49,212 bases of DNA, from NCBI GenBank assembly GCA_003139775.1, contig PLGI01000095.1, positions 1 to 49,212 of the forward strand. Reading direction: 5' to 3'. Below, in pieces: positions 26,231-35,059 of this stretch (the first letter of the stretch is position 1; each line of letters begins with the position of its first letter). Source of the DNA: Syntrophaceae bacterium (GTDB lineage Bacteria > Desulfobacterota > Syntrophia > Syntrophales > Smithellaceae). The position numbers were made by a program, and so were the translations under genes. The notes beneath the pieces are model-generated. The model saw only the letters and a list, made by a program, of their open reading frames with translations. It had not been told where the DNA came from and did no database searches.

Positions 26231-29200
26231 TTAAAGTTTTTCAATCTCCTCAATCAACTGGTTCAACTTTTTTGGTGACACAGGGTAAGGGGTTTTGAGT
26301 TCCTGCGCGAACAGAGAAACTTTGTATTCTTCAATCATCCAGAATAATTCTTCAATCATCTTCTTTTTTTCTTCTGGATAATCCACAACAATATCGTTCT
26401 TAAACCGGCTGATTTCCTGAATAGAGGTACGCGATGGCATAAAGTCGTCTGTGGCTGGTATAATCATTTGCTGTAACTGCCGGGAATAAATCAAAACTTG
26501 CTGCATTTTATTTTGCGCCGAAGTAAGATTAAGACTTCCCCGCTCGGCCCGCAGAGCAAGGGCTTTGCTATAGCGCGGTAAATCCTTCATGCGGTCAAAT
26601 GTATAAAGCTCGGGAAAATCAATAGGCACAAGGCCTTTAAGCTCTGTCTGGATGTCCTGAAGAAATTTCAACACAGGATTATTGCCGGTATTCTTTATCA
26701 TGAGTTTGTGTAGGGAAGTATGAGTATCGTCAAAGGCTTTCAATGCCGGCACTATGGAAACCAGAACATGCTGACCGTATTGCAGAATTTTAGAATTCAG
26801 GGAATCGGCATGTTGAATAAAATCTTTCTGCTTACGCCATGGTTTTAAAAATAAATCCTTTTTTACTCTGTTGATAATTGATTGCTCCAGGTGTTTGGGA
26901 TTGCCGATATTTGCCGCAATTGCTTTCATGCCGGCGTTCAGAACAACATTCTTTTTCAGTTGCTTCAGCTTGTCGGCAAAATTAATTTCATAAAGAGCCG
27001 CAACACCATGGAAATGATTGACGGCACTTTCTTGCTGATCGGAAAAGAGCCGGAGATTAATTGAATCATCAATTACATGCAGGGCCAGGTAGGCATAGCC
27101 GATAAGTCCGTGAATGCCGGTGAGAGGAATCTGCGTTGGCAATTCGCCAAAGTCCCAGCGGATGATTCCTTCTTTTTCCCAATCACAGCGTATATTATCC
27201 ATCGCCGATGTATTTATCGTGTCAGCAAGTTCTTTTTGCAGTAGATTAATGTCCCTGCTGTTTTTTATTTCTTTTCCTTTTTCATCAATCACGCTGTAGC
27301 GAACATTCAAGTGAGCCGGCAGTTTTTCCAACGCCCAGGCATCACGAGGAACTGTTACTTTGTATTTATCTTGCAGCAGTTGGCTCAAAGCCTGCGGCAA
27401 AGATTTATTTAAATATGATTTCTGCTCCAGCAATAACTGTGCAATATGGACAGGTGCGGGAAGTTTTTGTCGCAGTGATTTAGGGAGCGACTTCAATAAG
27501 TAAACGGCCTTCTCCTGCAATAATGACGGCAGATAGCGGTCGATATTTTCCGCGGCAGCCGTGGAAACAAATCCCAGGGGAACATTTACGGTTACACCAT
27601 CATCACTTTTGCCGGGTTCAAAACTATAATGGCAGGTAAAAGCAGCATCCCCGATTTTTATTTGATCGGGATATTGAGATATTTCTTCAGGATCAGGTTC
27701 ATGGGCAATCAAATCCTCTTCCCGGAAACGCAGGAATTCATCGCTGCCTTTTTCTTTAATGAGGTTCAGTAAAGACCGGATATCGGAAATCACCGGCAGC
27801 CTTTGTTCGTAAAGACGGGCGATGGTTTCTTCGTCAACAACAAGGCCGCGTTTACGCAGTTTTTCTTCCATAGTCTTTACATGATTGAATAAAGACAAAT
27901 TATGTTCCAGAAAAGGAATCCTGCGGGGAACCTCTCCGGTGACGAGGGCTTCCCGGATAAATATTGATTTGGCTTCCTCGGGATTAATTCTTTCATAAGC
28001 TACAGGTCTTTGTTCCACAATGGTCAGACCAAAAAGAGTTACTTTTTCCAGAGCGACAACTTGCCCGCGATTTTTCTCCCAATGGGCGGCAGCGTGAGTA
28101 TAGCGGCAATTATCACGTCCCAGCACCTCCAGCCACTCGCTTTTAATATTGGCAACATTGCGGGCAAAGACTCGTGAGGTCATGCTTATTTCCGCCGCCA
28201 CGATCCAACCTCCGGCGCGATTAAATAAGCCGGAACCGGGAAAAATCATTACAGATCTGCTTTTTGCCGCGTTGTAAAAGTTTTTTTCCTTTTTTTGAGC
28301 AATATTGGAAAGATAACCGCTGAGAATGCAGCGATGAATTTTATCGGAAATTTCCTGATCTATTTCTATTTTAATGTGTTTTTTACCCCGCTGCAGAAAG
28401 ACCCCGGCTCCCGCCGAGGGGTGAATACTTTCTGCCAATCGCTGGATGTCGCGTTTTGGAAAGGAGCCTCCGGCTCCTGCCGAATGGGCTCCACTTTTTG
28501 CCGTTTTGTTTTTTCCGTCGATAATGTCCAGTATTTGATGATAGATGTCACGCCATTCAATCATTCTTCTGTAGGAAAGAAAATGTTCGCGGCAGAATTT
28601 TCTCAGTTTGCCCTGCGAAGGCAGACTTTCCAGCGATCCATGATAGCGATTCCAGATATTCAGATAGGTTAAGAAGTCTGATTCGGGATGCGCAAAGAGA
28701 ACATGAGCCTTTGAGGCCTGATCAGTTTTATCATAGGGACGTTCGCGCGGGTCCTGAATACTTAACGCGGCGGCAATAACGGCAATTTCGTTTACGCATG
28801 CTTCTTTTTTAGCTTCAATCAGCATTCGGGAAACTCGGGGATCAAGAGGGAACTCGGCCATCGTCCGGCCAACTTCAGTCAGTTTATAATGATCTGCTTC
28901 GTCAAAATCATCATCTTTAGTCAGAGCGCCTAAATCACGCAAAATATCAATGCCGTCGCGGATGCTTTTTGGTTGGGGCCGGTCAATAAAGGGGAAGGAA
29001 GTGACTGAGCCGAGATTGAGGGAAAGCATCCGCAGGATAACGCCGGCCAGATTGGAACGCATTATCTCCGGCGGCGTGTAAAGAGGCTTTTGCGAGAAGT
29101 CTTCCTGGGAATATAGCCTGATGCAAATGCCGTTTTGTACCCGGCCGCAGCGTCCTTTTCTTTGTTCCGCGCTGCTAAGTGATATTGGTTTTATCGGCAG

Positions 29201-30406
29201 GCCTGTGGTCTGGCTGCGGGGATTATATTCCAGTATGCGAGCAAGCCCGGCGTCAATTACATATTTTATTCCGGGAATTGTCAGTGATGTTTCCGCTATA
29301 TTTGTCGCCACAATAATTTTTTGCTGGCCGGCTGCGGCAAAAATAAGTTTTTGCTGAGAGCCGGAAAGCCGTGCGTATAAAGGCAGAATCAGGCCTGTGC
29401 ATTTTTTAGCTAAAAGACCACAGGTTTCCCGGATATCCTGTTCGGTGGGCATAAAAATCAAAATATCTTCATAACGTCTTTCCTGCTGCAAATTCTCCAC
29501 GCAGGCAACAGCCTCATTAATATATGTTGTTTCGTCTTTTTCTTCTTTGACCGGATCAACCGGCCGATAGCGGACTTCCACCGGATACATCCGGCCGGAA
29601 ATTTTGATTACCGGCGCGTTAGTGGAGCACCCTTCGGCAGGAGCCGGAGACTCCCTGTAATAACGCGACCTCCCGCTAGTTACAGCGCATTCCTCCCCCG
29701 GCTGGAGCCGGGGGATTCCAAGTCTTGCGGGATTAAAAGCCTCGGAAAATTTTTCCGTATCAATCGTTGCCGAGGTGATGATTAACTTTAAATCTTTTCT
29801 TTTGGCCAGAAGTGTTCGCAAATAGCCTAAGATAAAATCGATGTTCAGGCTGCGTTCGTGAGCTTCATCCACAATGATGGTATCGTAGGCCAACAAATTA
29901 CGATCTTTAACTGTTTCCGCAAGCAGAATTCCATCGGTCATGACTTTAATCAGTGGCTCAGTTGAGCTTTTTTCTTCGAAGCGGATTTTATAGGCGATAG
30001 ATTTACCGCACTCTTCACCAAGTTCCGCAGCAATGCGCTGGGCAATACTGACAGCGGCGATGCGCCGGGGCTGGGTAAGGCCGATAATTCCCCGCAACCC
30101 GCAACCGGCGGCAAGACACATTTTAGGAATTTGCGTTGTTTTTCCCGATCCGGTTTCGCCGGTAATAATGGTGACCTGATTGTTTTTAATGCTGTCAATA
30201 ATATCCTGTTTCTTTGCTGATATAGGCAAGTCTTGCGGAAATCTGAGCGGGGGAATATTTTGTGCCCGCTGATGATAACGCTTATTGGAAAGAGTTAAAA
30301 TTCTTTTCAGCCTGTTTAATTTTTTGAAAGAAGCGGTTTCATCTTTAGATTTATTTTGTTCAATATTTTTCAGTTCGCGGGTAATATTGTAATAATCAGC
30401 AATCAT
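26231..30406 (-). CDS. hrpA: ATP-dependent RNA helicase HrpA with two in-frame repeat insertions
   Basis: HrpA is a DEAH-box RNA helicase. Visible are Walker A GETGSGKTTQIPK (near residue 80), DEAHERSLNIDF, SATIDTEKF, the motif VI-type SAEQRKGRCGRVQNG, and the long C-terminal DUF3418 region ending SLFAQELKTPYPVSPKKLNQL. The 1391 residues exceed E. coli HrpA (1300). Most of the excess lies in two segments derived from repeat family C: about residues 225-262 (PRLQPGEECAVTSGRSRYY and more), between SEAFN and NAPVIKISGRMYPVEV, and about 637-674 (AGAGGSFPKRDIQRLAESI), before the IHRCILSGYLSNI segment. The frame is open throughout, so the protein is probably made with these extra loops. The start region has no strong ribosome-binding site. 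Confidence 0.93.
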   Translation of the reverse strand: MIADYYNITRELKNIEQNKSKDETASFKKLNRLKRILTLSNKRYHQRAQNIPPLRFPQDLPISAKKQDIIDSIKNNQVTIITGETGSGKTTQIPKMCLAAGCGLRGIIGLTQPRRIAAVSIAQRIAAELGEECGKSIAYKIRFEEKSSTEPLIKVMTDGILLAETVKDRNLLAYDTIIVDEAHERSLNIDFILGYLRTLLAKRKDLKLIITSATIDTEKFSEAFNPARLGIPRLQPGEECAVTSGRSRYYRESPAPAEGCSTNAPVIKISGRMYPVEVRYRPVDPVKEEKDETTYINEAVACVENLQQERRYEDILIFMPTEQDIRETCGLLAKKCTGLILPLYARLSGSQQKLIFAAAGQQKIIVATNIAETSLTIPGIKYVIDAGLARILEYNPRSQTTGLPIKPISLSSAEQRKGRCGRVQNGICIRLYSQEDFSQKPLYTPPEIMRSNLAGVILRMLSLNLGSVTSFPFIDRPQPKSIRDGIDILRDLGALTKDDDFDEADHYKLTEVGRTMAEFPLDPRVSRMLIEAKKEACVNEIAVIAAALSIQDPRERPYDKTDQASKAHVLFAHPESDFLTYLNIWNRYHGSLESLPSQGKLRKFCREHFLSYRRMIEWRDIYHQILDIIDGKNKTAKSGAHSAGAGGSFPKRDIQRLAESIHPSAGAGVFLQRGKKHIKIEIDQEISDKIHRCILSGYLSNIAQKKEKNFYNAAKSRSVMIFPGSGLFNRAGGWIVAAEISMTSRVFARNVANIKSEWLEVLGRDNCRYTHAAAHWEKNRGQVVALEKVTLFGLTIVEQRPVAYERINPEEAKSIFIREALVTGEVPRRIPFLEHNLSLFNHVKTMEEKLRKRGLVVDEETIARLYEQRLPVISDIRSLLNLIKEKGSDEFLRFREEDLIAHEPDPEEISQYPDQIKIGDAAFTCHYSFEPGKSDDGVTVNVPLGFVSTAAAENIDRYLPSLLQEKAVYLLKSLPKSLRQKLPAPVHIAQLLLEQKSYLNKSLPQALSQLLQDKYKVTVPRDAWALEKLPAHLNVRYSVIDEKGKEIKNSRDINLLQKELADTINTSAMDNIRCDWEKEGIIRWDFGELPTQIPLTGIHGLIGYAYLALHVIDDSINLRLFSDQQESAVNHFHGVAALYEINFADKLKQLKKNVVLNAGMKAIAANIGNPKHLEQSIINRVKKDLFLKPWRKQKDFIQHADSLNSKILQYGQHVLVSIVPALKAFDDTHTSLHKLMIKNTGNNPVLKFLQDIQTELKGLVPIDFPELYTFDRMKDLPRYSKALALRAERGSLNLTSAQNKMQQVLIYSRQLQQMIIPATDDFMPSRTSIQEISRFKNDIVVDYPEEKKKMIEELFWMIEEYKVSLFAQELKTPYPVSPKKLNQLIEEIEKL
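28385..28497 (+). repeat. Family C repeat, copy C3, inside hrpA (antisense to the gene)
   Basis: Plus-strand blocks ACCCCGGCTCCCGCCGAGGGG, GTCGCGTTTTGGAAAGGAG and CCTCCGGCTCCTGCCGAATG, then GGCTCCACTT, align with copies C2 and C4. It is translated in reverse within HrpA residues of about 637-674 without a stop or frameshift. Confidence 0.8.
29619..29734 (-). repeat. Family C repeat, copy C2, inside hrpA (sense orientation)
   Basis: Minus-strand blocks AATCCCGCAAGACTTGGAAT, CCCCCGGCTCCAGCCGGGGG, GAGGAATGCG, GCGGGAGGTCGCGTTATTAC and CTCCGGCTCCTGCCGAAGGG, then GTGCTCCACTAA. The insertion adds about 38 codons (114 bases) between residues that are adjacent in ordinary HrpA proteins. Confidence 0.88.
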
Positions 30407-30569
30407 TGCTGAATCAAGGTTTTGTCTAATTTGCCGAATATATTTTATAGGAAAGGAATTAGGGTTAGATATTAAAATAGCAGTTTTCCCCCATCTTTTT
30501 TATTGTCCTGCTGACGGTGCTATAATGAATTATTTTGACAAGACATTGAAGCGAGTATAGGAAGAACGT

Positions 30570-30617
30570 TCTTGTCTGTCAAGGCAATCTCGGATACAAA
30601 AAGTGAGGTGTTGTGTC
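30570..30617 (+). repeat. Family E repeat copy interrupted by C1
   Basis: CTGTCAAGGCAATCT...AAAGTGAGGTGTTGTGTC matches the copy at 26044, after which the sequence switches to the C-family start AATCCCGCG. This defines the left boundary of C1. Confidence 0.4.
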
Positions 30618-30702
30618 AATCCCGCGACTTGGAATCCCCCGGCTCCAGCCGGGGGATGAATGCGGTAATCATTTCATCCGTGACGCGGGAGGCCTCCGAG
30701 GC
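30617..30702 (+). repeat. Family C repeat, copy C1 (partial)
   Basis: AATCCCGCGACTTGGAATCC, CCCGGCTCCAGCCGGGGGATG, AATGCGGTAA and GCGGGAGGCC match the first two thirds of C2 and C4. The CTCCGGCTCCTGCC segment is missing. It joins directly to an OmpA-domain remnant. Confidence 0.8.
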
Positions 30703-30874
30703 CCGTGCAAATAGCATCCGACAATACCTTATCGATAAATTTGGAATCAATGCATCCCGTCTAACAGCTGTCGGTTATGGACTGACTAGGCCGATTGCCA
30801 GCAATAATACGGAAGAAGGACGGCAGAAGAACCGCAGAGTTCAGGCTGTCATGAAAGCGATGAAGAAAAATTAA
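30700..30874 (+). pseudogene. C-terminal remnant of an OmpA/Pal peptidoglycan-binding domain
   Basis: The sequence SEARANSIRQYLIDKFGI, followed by RLTAVGYGLTRPIASN and EEGRQKNRRVQAV, is the last part of an OmpA-like peptidoglycan-binding domain, including the conserved Asn-Arg-Arg-Val ending. The first half of the domain, signal peptide and barrel or lipobox are missing. The ORF track extends upstream only through repeat C1, which supplies no OmpA sequence. It is best read as a gene truncated by repeat insertion or deletion. A hairpin terminator remains downstream. Confidence 0.75.
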
Positions 30875-30908
30875 GTTTGTAGCAATTTCATAATTCTGAA
30901 AAGACTTA

Positions 30909-30948
30909 ATGCCCCATGACTAATGGAAGGTTATGGGGCTTATTTCTT
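30909..30948 (+). terminator. Hairpin terminator after the OmpA remnant
   Basis: GCCCCAT (30911-30917) pairs with ATGGGGC (30933-30939) and is followed by TTATTTCTT. It sits 36 bases after the remnant's stop. The remainder of 30949-31159 shows nothing recognisable. Confidence 0.55.
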
Positions 30949-31159
30949 GGTGTGACCTTATTTCGACGACAGACAGGTTGATGTTTGTCATCGGTCGGTG
31001 ACGCATTAAAAATTATCGACTTCGCGTTTAGACATGCTCCTCGAAGGCCGGGTAGTTCATGGTTGCTAGAAAGCAAAATCTGAGCCAAAACATACATAAA
31101 CTTATATTGAACGGAGCAGGGTATAGCGCGAGGCCGTAAATTGGCGGTTTTCGATAGCA

Positions 31160-32337
<1,178 letters not shown>

Positions 32338-32367
32338 TTGACATATGAAACTGAAAGTTCTTATACT
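32338..32367 (+). promoter_or_regulatory. sigma70-type promoter of the SWIB-domain gene
   Basis: TTGACA (32338-32343) and TATACT (32362-32367) are separated by 18 bases and lie 60 bases before the ATG. Confidence 0.7.
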
Positions 32368-32426
32368 CCTCCCAAAATATCTGATTAAAAAAATACTAAT
32401 AACATTTAAAAAACGGAGGTGTAGAC

Positions 32427-32753
32427 ATGGCAGAAGAAAAAGGTTTGAATAAACCGGTAAAATTGAAAGCGGACTTGGCGGCATTCCTTGGTGCTAAATC
32501 ACTTCCTCGTACCGAGATAACCAAAAAGTTGTGGGATTACATCAAGGCAAACAAACTACAAACCAAAACAGTTAATGGTAAGCCGGAAAACGCCGGCAAA
32601 AATATTGTGGCTGATGCTAAATTAATTAAAATATTTAACAACACAAAAACTACCAGTAAGACTGGCAAAGTAACTGATCTCACAAAGTTAAAAGAAGGTC
32701 AGACTATCGATATGATGCAAATGGCATCTGTTGTCAGCGCCAATATCGAATAG
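32427..32753 (+). CDS. SWIB/MDM2-domain protein
   Basis: The 108-residue protein is essentially one SWIB domain: LGAKSLPRTEITKKLWDYIKA followed by ADAKLIKIFN, the pattern known from eukaryotic SWI/SNF BAF60b and from small bacterial (chlamydial and proteobacterial) chromatin-associated proteins. There is no signal peptide. It has its own promoter, a good GGAGG ribosome-binding site and a strong terminator, so it is a single-gene unit and likely well expressed. The bacterial role is not settled; nucleoid or topoisomerase-linked functions have been proposed. Confidence 0.9.
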   Translation: MAEEKGLNKPVKLKADLAAFLGAKSLPRTEITKKLWDYIKANKLQTKTVNGKPENAGKNIVADAKLIKIFNNTKTTSKTGKVTDLTKLKEGQTIDMMQMASVVSANIE

Positions 32754-32780
32754 ACTCAACATGAATAATTATTTTTCAGA

Positions 32781-32813
32781 ATAGGCAGGCCTAACAGCCT
32801 GCCTATTTTATTT
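32781..32813 (+). terminator. Rho-independent terminator of the SWIB gene
   Basis: A perfect 10-bp stem ATAGGCAGGC / GCCTGCCTAT with loop CTAACA is followed by TTTATTTATT, 28 bases after the stop codon. Confidence 0.9.
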
Positions 32814-32814
32814 A

Positions 32815-32957
32815 TTGTTGAAACTCCAATTTAATGACACTCGCTAAAAACGAATCCCGACAAGTCGGGATGAAGTTTGAAACGTAAGTGGAATTATACC
32901 CTGCAGCTTGCTGTGGAATCTGTTTCCAAAGCTTGCTTTGGGGTTCATACCCGTGAT
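32815..32957 (+). repeat. Family B hairpin repeat, copy B7
   Basis: TTGAAACTCCAATTTAATGA, CACTCGCTAAAAACG, hairpin ATCCCGAC / GTCGGGAT, GTGGAATTATACC, hairpin CTGCAGCTTGCTGTGG, CCAAAGCTTGCTTTGGGG, TTCATACCCGTGATC. It follows immediately after the SWIB terminator. The ORFs at 32812-33003 and 32908-33240 are repeat artefacts. Confidence 0.88.
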
Positions 32958-33034
32958 CCCTGTACCAACATTTCTTACGCCAATACTGGTTCTGACGACT
33001 CAATTTTCAGTAGCTACGAACGCTAGTCCTTATC

Positions 33035-33226
33035 TCAATCCCGCGGTTTGGAATCTCCCGGCTTCAGCCGGGGGAGGAATGCGGTGTAACATGCGGGAGG
33101 TTGCGTTATCCTCTGCTTTGCAGGATAATTCGTCCAGCAAATTTCAGTGCGCTACGCTTCTGAAATTTGCTGGACGAATTATTATAGGGAGCCTTCGGCT
33201 CCTGCCGGAGGGGGCTCCACTACTAA
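33035..33226 (+). repeat. Family C repeat, copy C4, interrupted by a B-type hairpin
   Basis: It reads AATCCCGCGGTTTGGAATC, CCCGGCTTCAGCCGGGGGAG, GCGGGAGGTTGCGTTAT, then about 70 foreign bases (33112-33184), then TATAGGGAGCCTTCGGCTCC and GGGGGCTCCACTACTAA. Removing the central block restores the order seen in C2. Confidence 0.85.
33112..33184 (-). repeat. Family B-type hairpin nested in C4 (B8)
   Basis: It contains GGATAATTCGTCCAG (compare the family linker GGGATAATTCGACTAAC) and a long hairpin CAAATTTCAG / CTGAAATTTG. On the minus strand the loop is AAGCGTAGCGCA, the conserved family B loop. Confidence 0.75.
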
Positions 33227-33353
33227 ATATTTTTCTTTGATATGGAATCGCGCATCCATCATGTTGTTGATTTTGTAGCCAATGCCGTATATGATTACGG
33301 AGCTAAATCATACCATTGGAAAGAATCCCGGTTTTATTTGGGGAAAACAAAAC

Positions 33354-33929
33354 ATGGGCTCAAAAAAAGCCATATTCTGGCCTGTAATAATATCAATTTT
33401 TATCCATGTGGCGCTGCTTGCGGTAACAGGGATGATTGATTTGCGCGATAATATCAAGCCGGTGGAAATATTTTCAGTAAGCATCAAAGAACCCGAGCCT
33501 GAGGAAAAGCCTGCGCCTAAAACGGAAAACAAAATAAAGAAAAATACAAAAACTGTTCAATCCCGCAAGGAAAAAGGAATCAGCGTTAACGATGATGACT
33601 GGCGGGAAGAAACTATTGATCTGGGCAGTTCCGATGAAAAGTATGGTTCTTATAAAGCCAAAATTAAAAACAAGATTAACCGGATTTGGGAATATCCGCT
33701 AAAAGCTTTAGAAAAAAATGAAGAGGGAATTGTTGTTGTAAAAATATCTATTGATGCCGACGGCAGTCTTGCCGGGGAAACCCTTATGTCTTCGTCGGGA
33801 TATGCAGACCTTGATGATGGAGCAATAAGTGTTGTTCGAGCGGCCGCGCCGTTCGAACCATTACCGGAAATTTATAATCTTTCGCGCTTGAATATAGTCG
33901 CTACTTTTCACTACAAGATTACGGATTAG
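33354..33929 (+). CDS. TonB-like energy-transducer protein
   Basis: A single N-terminal membrane helix (PVIISIFIHVALLAVTGMI) is followed by a Pro/Glu/Lys-rich linker (EPEPEEKPAPKTE). The C-terminal TonB domain includes IWEYPLKALEKNEEGIVVV, SLAGETLMSSSGYADLDDGA and VRAAAPFEPLP. It would span the periplasm and couple inner-membrane energy to outer-membrane receptors. The start at 33354 (MGSKK) is chosen because GGGGAA precedes it; the track's upstream start adds 24 codons from sequence with no conserved features. The BtuF-like gene follows 29 bases downstream. No exbB or exbD lies in the window. Confidence 0.85.
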   Translation: MGSKKAIFWPVIISIFIHVALLAVTGMIDLRDNIKPVEIFSVSIKEPEPEEKPAPKTENKIKKNTKTVQSRKEKGISVNDDDWREETIDLGSSDEKYGSYKAKIKNKINRIWEYPLKALEKNEEGIVVVKISIDADGSLAGETLMSSSGYADLDDGAISVVRAAAPFEPLPEIYNLSRLNIVATFHYKITD

Positions 33930-33958
33930 GCCTTCGCGTTGCTTTTTTATATGAACTT

Positions 33959-34894
33959 ATGCGCAAACAATTAATAAACGCTAATAATACTTTGACATTG
34001 TTTTTAACAGTTTTTCTTACAATATTTTGCTCAGACATATCTTGCGCCCTCACAGTAACTGATGAAATAGGCCGTAGTGTAAATACAACTCCTGCGCCGC
34101 AGAGGATTGTTTCCCTTGCCCCCGGTATTACGGAAACGCTTTATGCGCTGAATCTTGAAGATGAAATAGCAGGTGTAACCACATTTTGTGATTGGCCGGC
34201 AGCCGCACGCACAAAACCGCGAATAGGCGGATTCACCAATCCCTCCATAGAAAAGATTGTTTCCCTGAAACCCGATTTAATCATTGCCACCGCTGACGGC
34301 AACAGGAAAGATACTGTGCGGCAGTTGGAAAGATTAGGTTTGTCTGTCTATGTAACAAACCCTTCGGACACCAATGGCATACTGAGAAGCATTTTACATA
34401 TTGGTGAAATAACAAATCGGGGAAAGGATGCCAGGAAACTGGTTGAAAAACTTCAAAAGAGATTAAACAATATCACTGCGCAAATACGCCACAAAAGTAA
34501 GCCGCGAGTATTTTTTCAGATAGGTCTGGAACCGGTAATTACTGCGGGCAAGGGGACGTTAATCAATGAAGCAGTTGAGCGAGCCGGTGGCATTAATATC
34601 GCCGGCCATGATGCCGCCCGCTATCCCCGTTACAGCGCGGAAGGTATCATGGGAGCGTCGCCGGAAATAATTCTTTTTGCACCAATGGTCAATGATAAAG
34701 AATTTACCATGGTAAAAAGCTTCTGGCAAAAATTTGAAGGAATTCCTGCGGTAAAAAACAATAAAATTTATCCTATAAATACTGATCTGATCAGCCGGGC
34801 ATCCCCGCGTATTGTGGACGCGATCGAAAAAATGGCGCTGATATTTCATCCCGAGATAAAAATTAAGTTATACCAATTCGCTTTCAAAGGCTAA
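33959..34894 (+). CDS. BtuF-like periplasmic substrate-binding protein (cobalamin/iron-chelate ABC uptake)
   Basis: A signal peptide (residues 1-30, ending DISCA) is followed by a class III solute-binding fold: VTDEIGRSVNTTPAPQRIVSLAPGITETLYAL and VTTFCDWP (the BtuF-type ligand-site segment), then SIEKIVSLKPDLIIAT. The 311 residues fit. With the TonB-like gene upstream it suggests cobalamin or siderophore uptake, but the matching permease and ATPase (BtuC, BtuD) are not here. The last residues YQFAFKG and the stop codon are encoded by the left end of repeat A3, so the native C-terminus was replaced. Confidence 0.85.
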   Translation: MRKQLINANNTLTLFLTVFLTIFCSDISCALTVTDEIGRSVNTTPAPQRIVSLAPGITETLYALNLEDEIAGVTTFCDWPAAARTKPRIGGFTNPSIEKIVSLKPDLIIATADGNRKDTVRQLERLGLSVYVTNPSDTNGILRSILHIGEITNRGKDARKLVEKLQKRLNNITAQIRHKSKPRVFFQIGLEPVITAGKGTLINEAVERAGGINIAGHDAARYPRYSAEGIMGASPEIILFAPMVNDKEFTMVKSFWQKFEGIPAVKNNKIYPINTDLISRASPRIVDAIEKMALIFHPEIKIKLYQFAFKG

Positions 34895-34994
34895 CTTTGT
34901 TGGCAGCGTTGTCGGCTTCCTCAACGTATGTGTATAATACGCCTCATTGACTCTTCCTTGCCGCCTCGTTATCCTTTAAAAGCTAATTGGTATA
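34868..34994 (+). repeat. Family A MITE-like palindrome, copy A3 (supplies the btuF-like stop)
   Basis: The ends are inverted repeats: TATACCAATTCGCTTTCAAAG on the left and CTTTTAAAAGCTAATTGGTATA-type sequence on the right. Inside lie CTAACTTTGTTGGC, CAACGTATGTGTATAATACG, and GCCGCCTCGTTATCC. It is the most complete copy, about 127 bp, and encodes no protein of its own. Confidence 0.8.
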
Positions 34995-35059
34995 AAAAAC
35001 GAAAAGTGACGAATAAAGAGTGAAGCAGAAAAAGAAAATATTCAGCAACTGTATTCCGC

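Noticed and set aside
29641-29735. The C-rich hairpins in hrpA as intragenic terminators or attenuators
   Set aside because: They have no T-run and match the dispersed family C repeat, which explains them better.
32812-33439. ORFs of 63, 110 and 65 aa between the SWIB and TonB-like genes
   Set aside because: They are composed of repeats B7 and C4 or overlap the TonB-like gene in another frame, with no conserved features.
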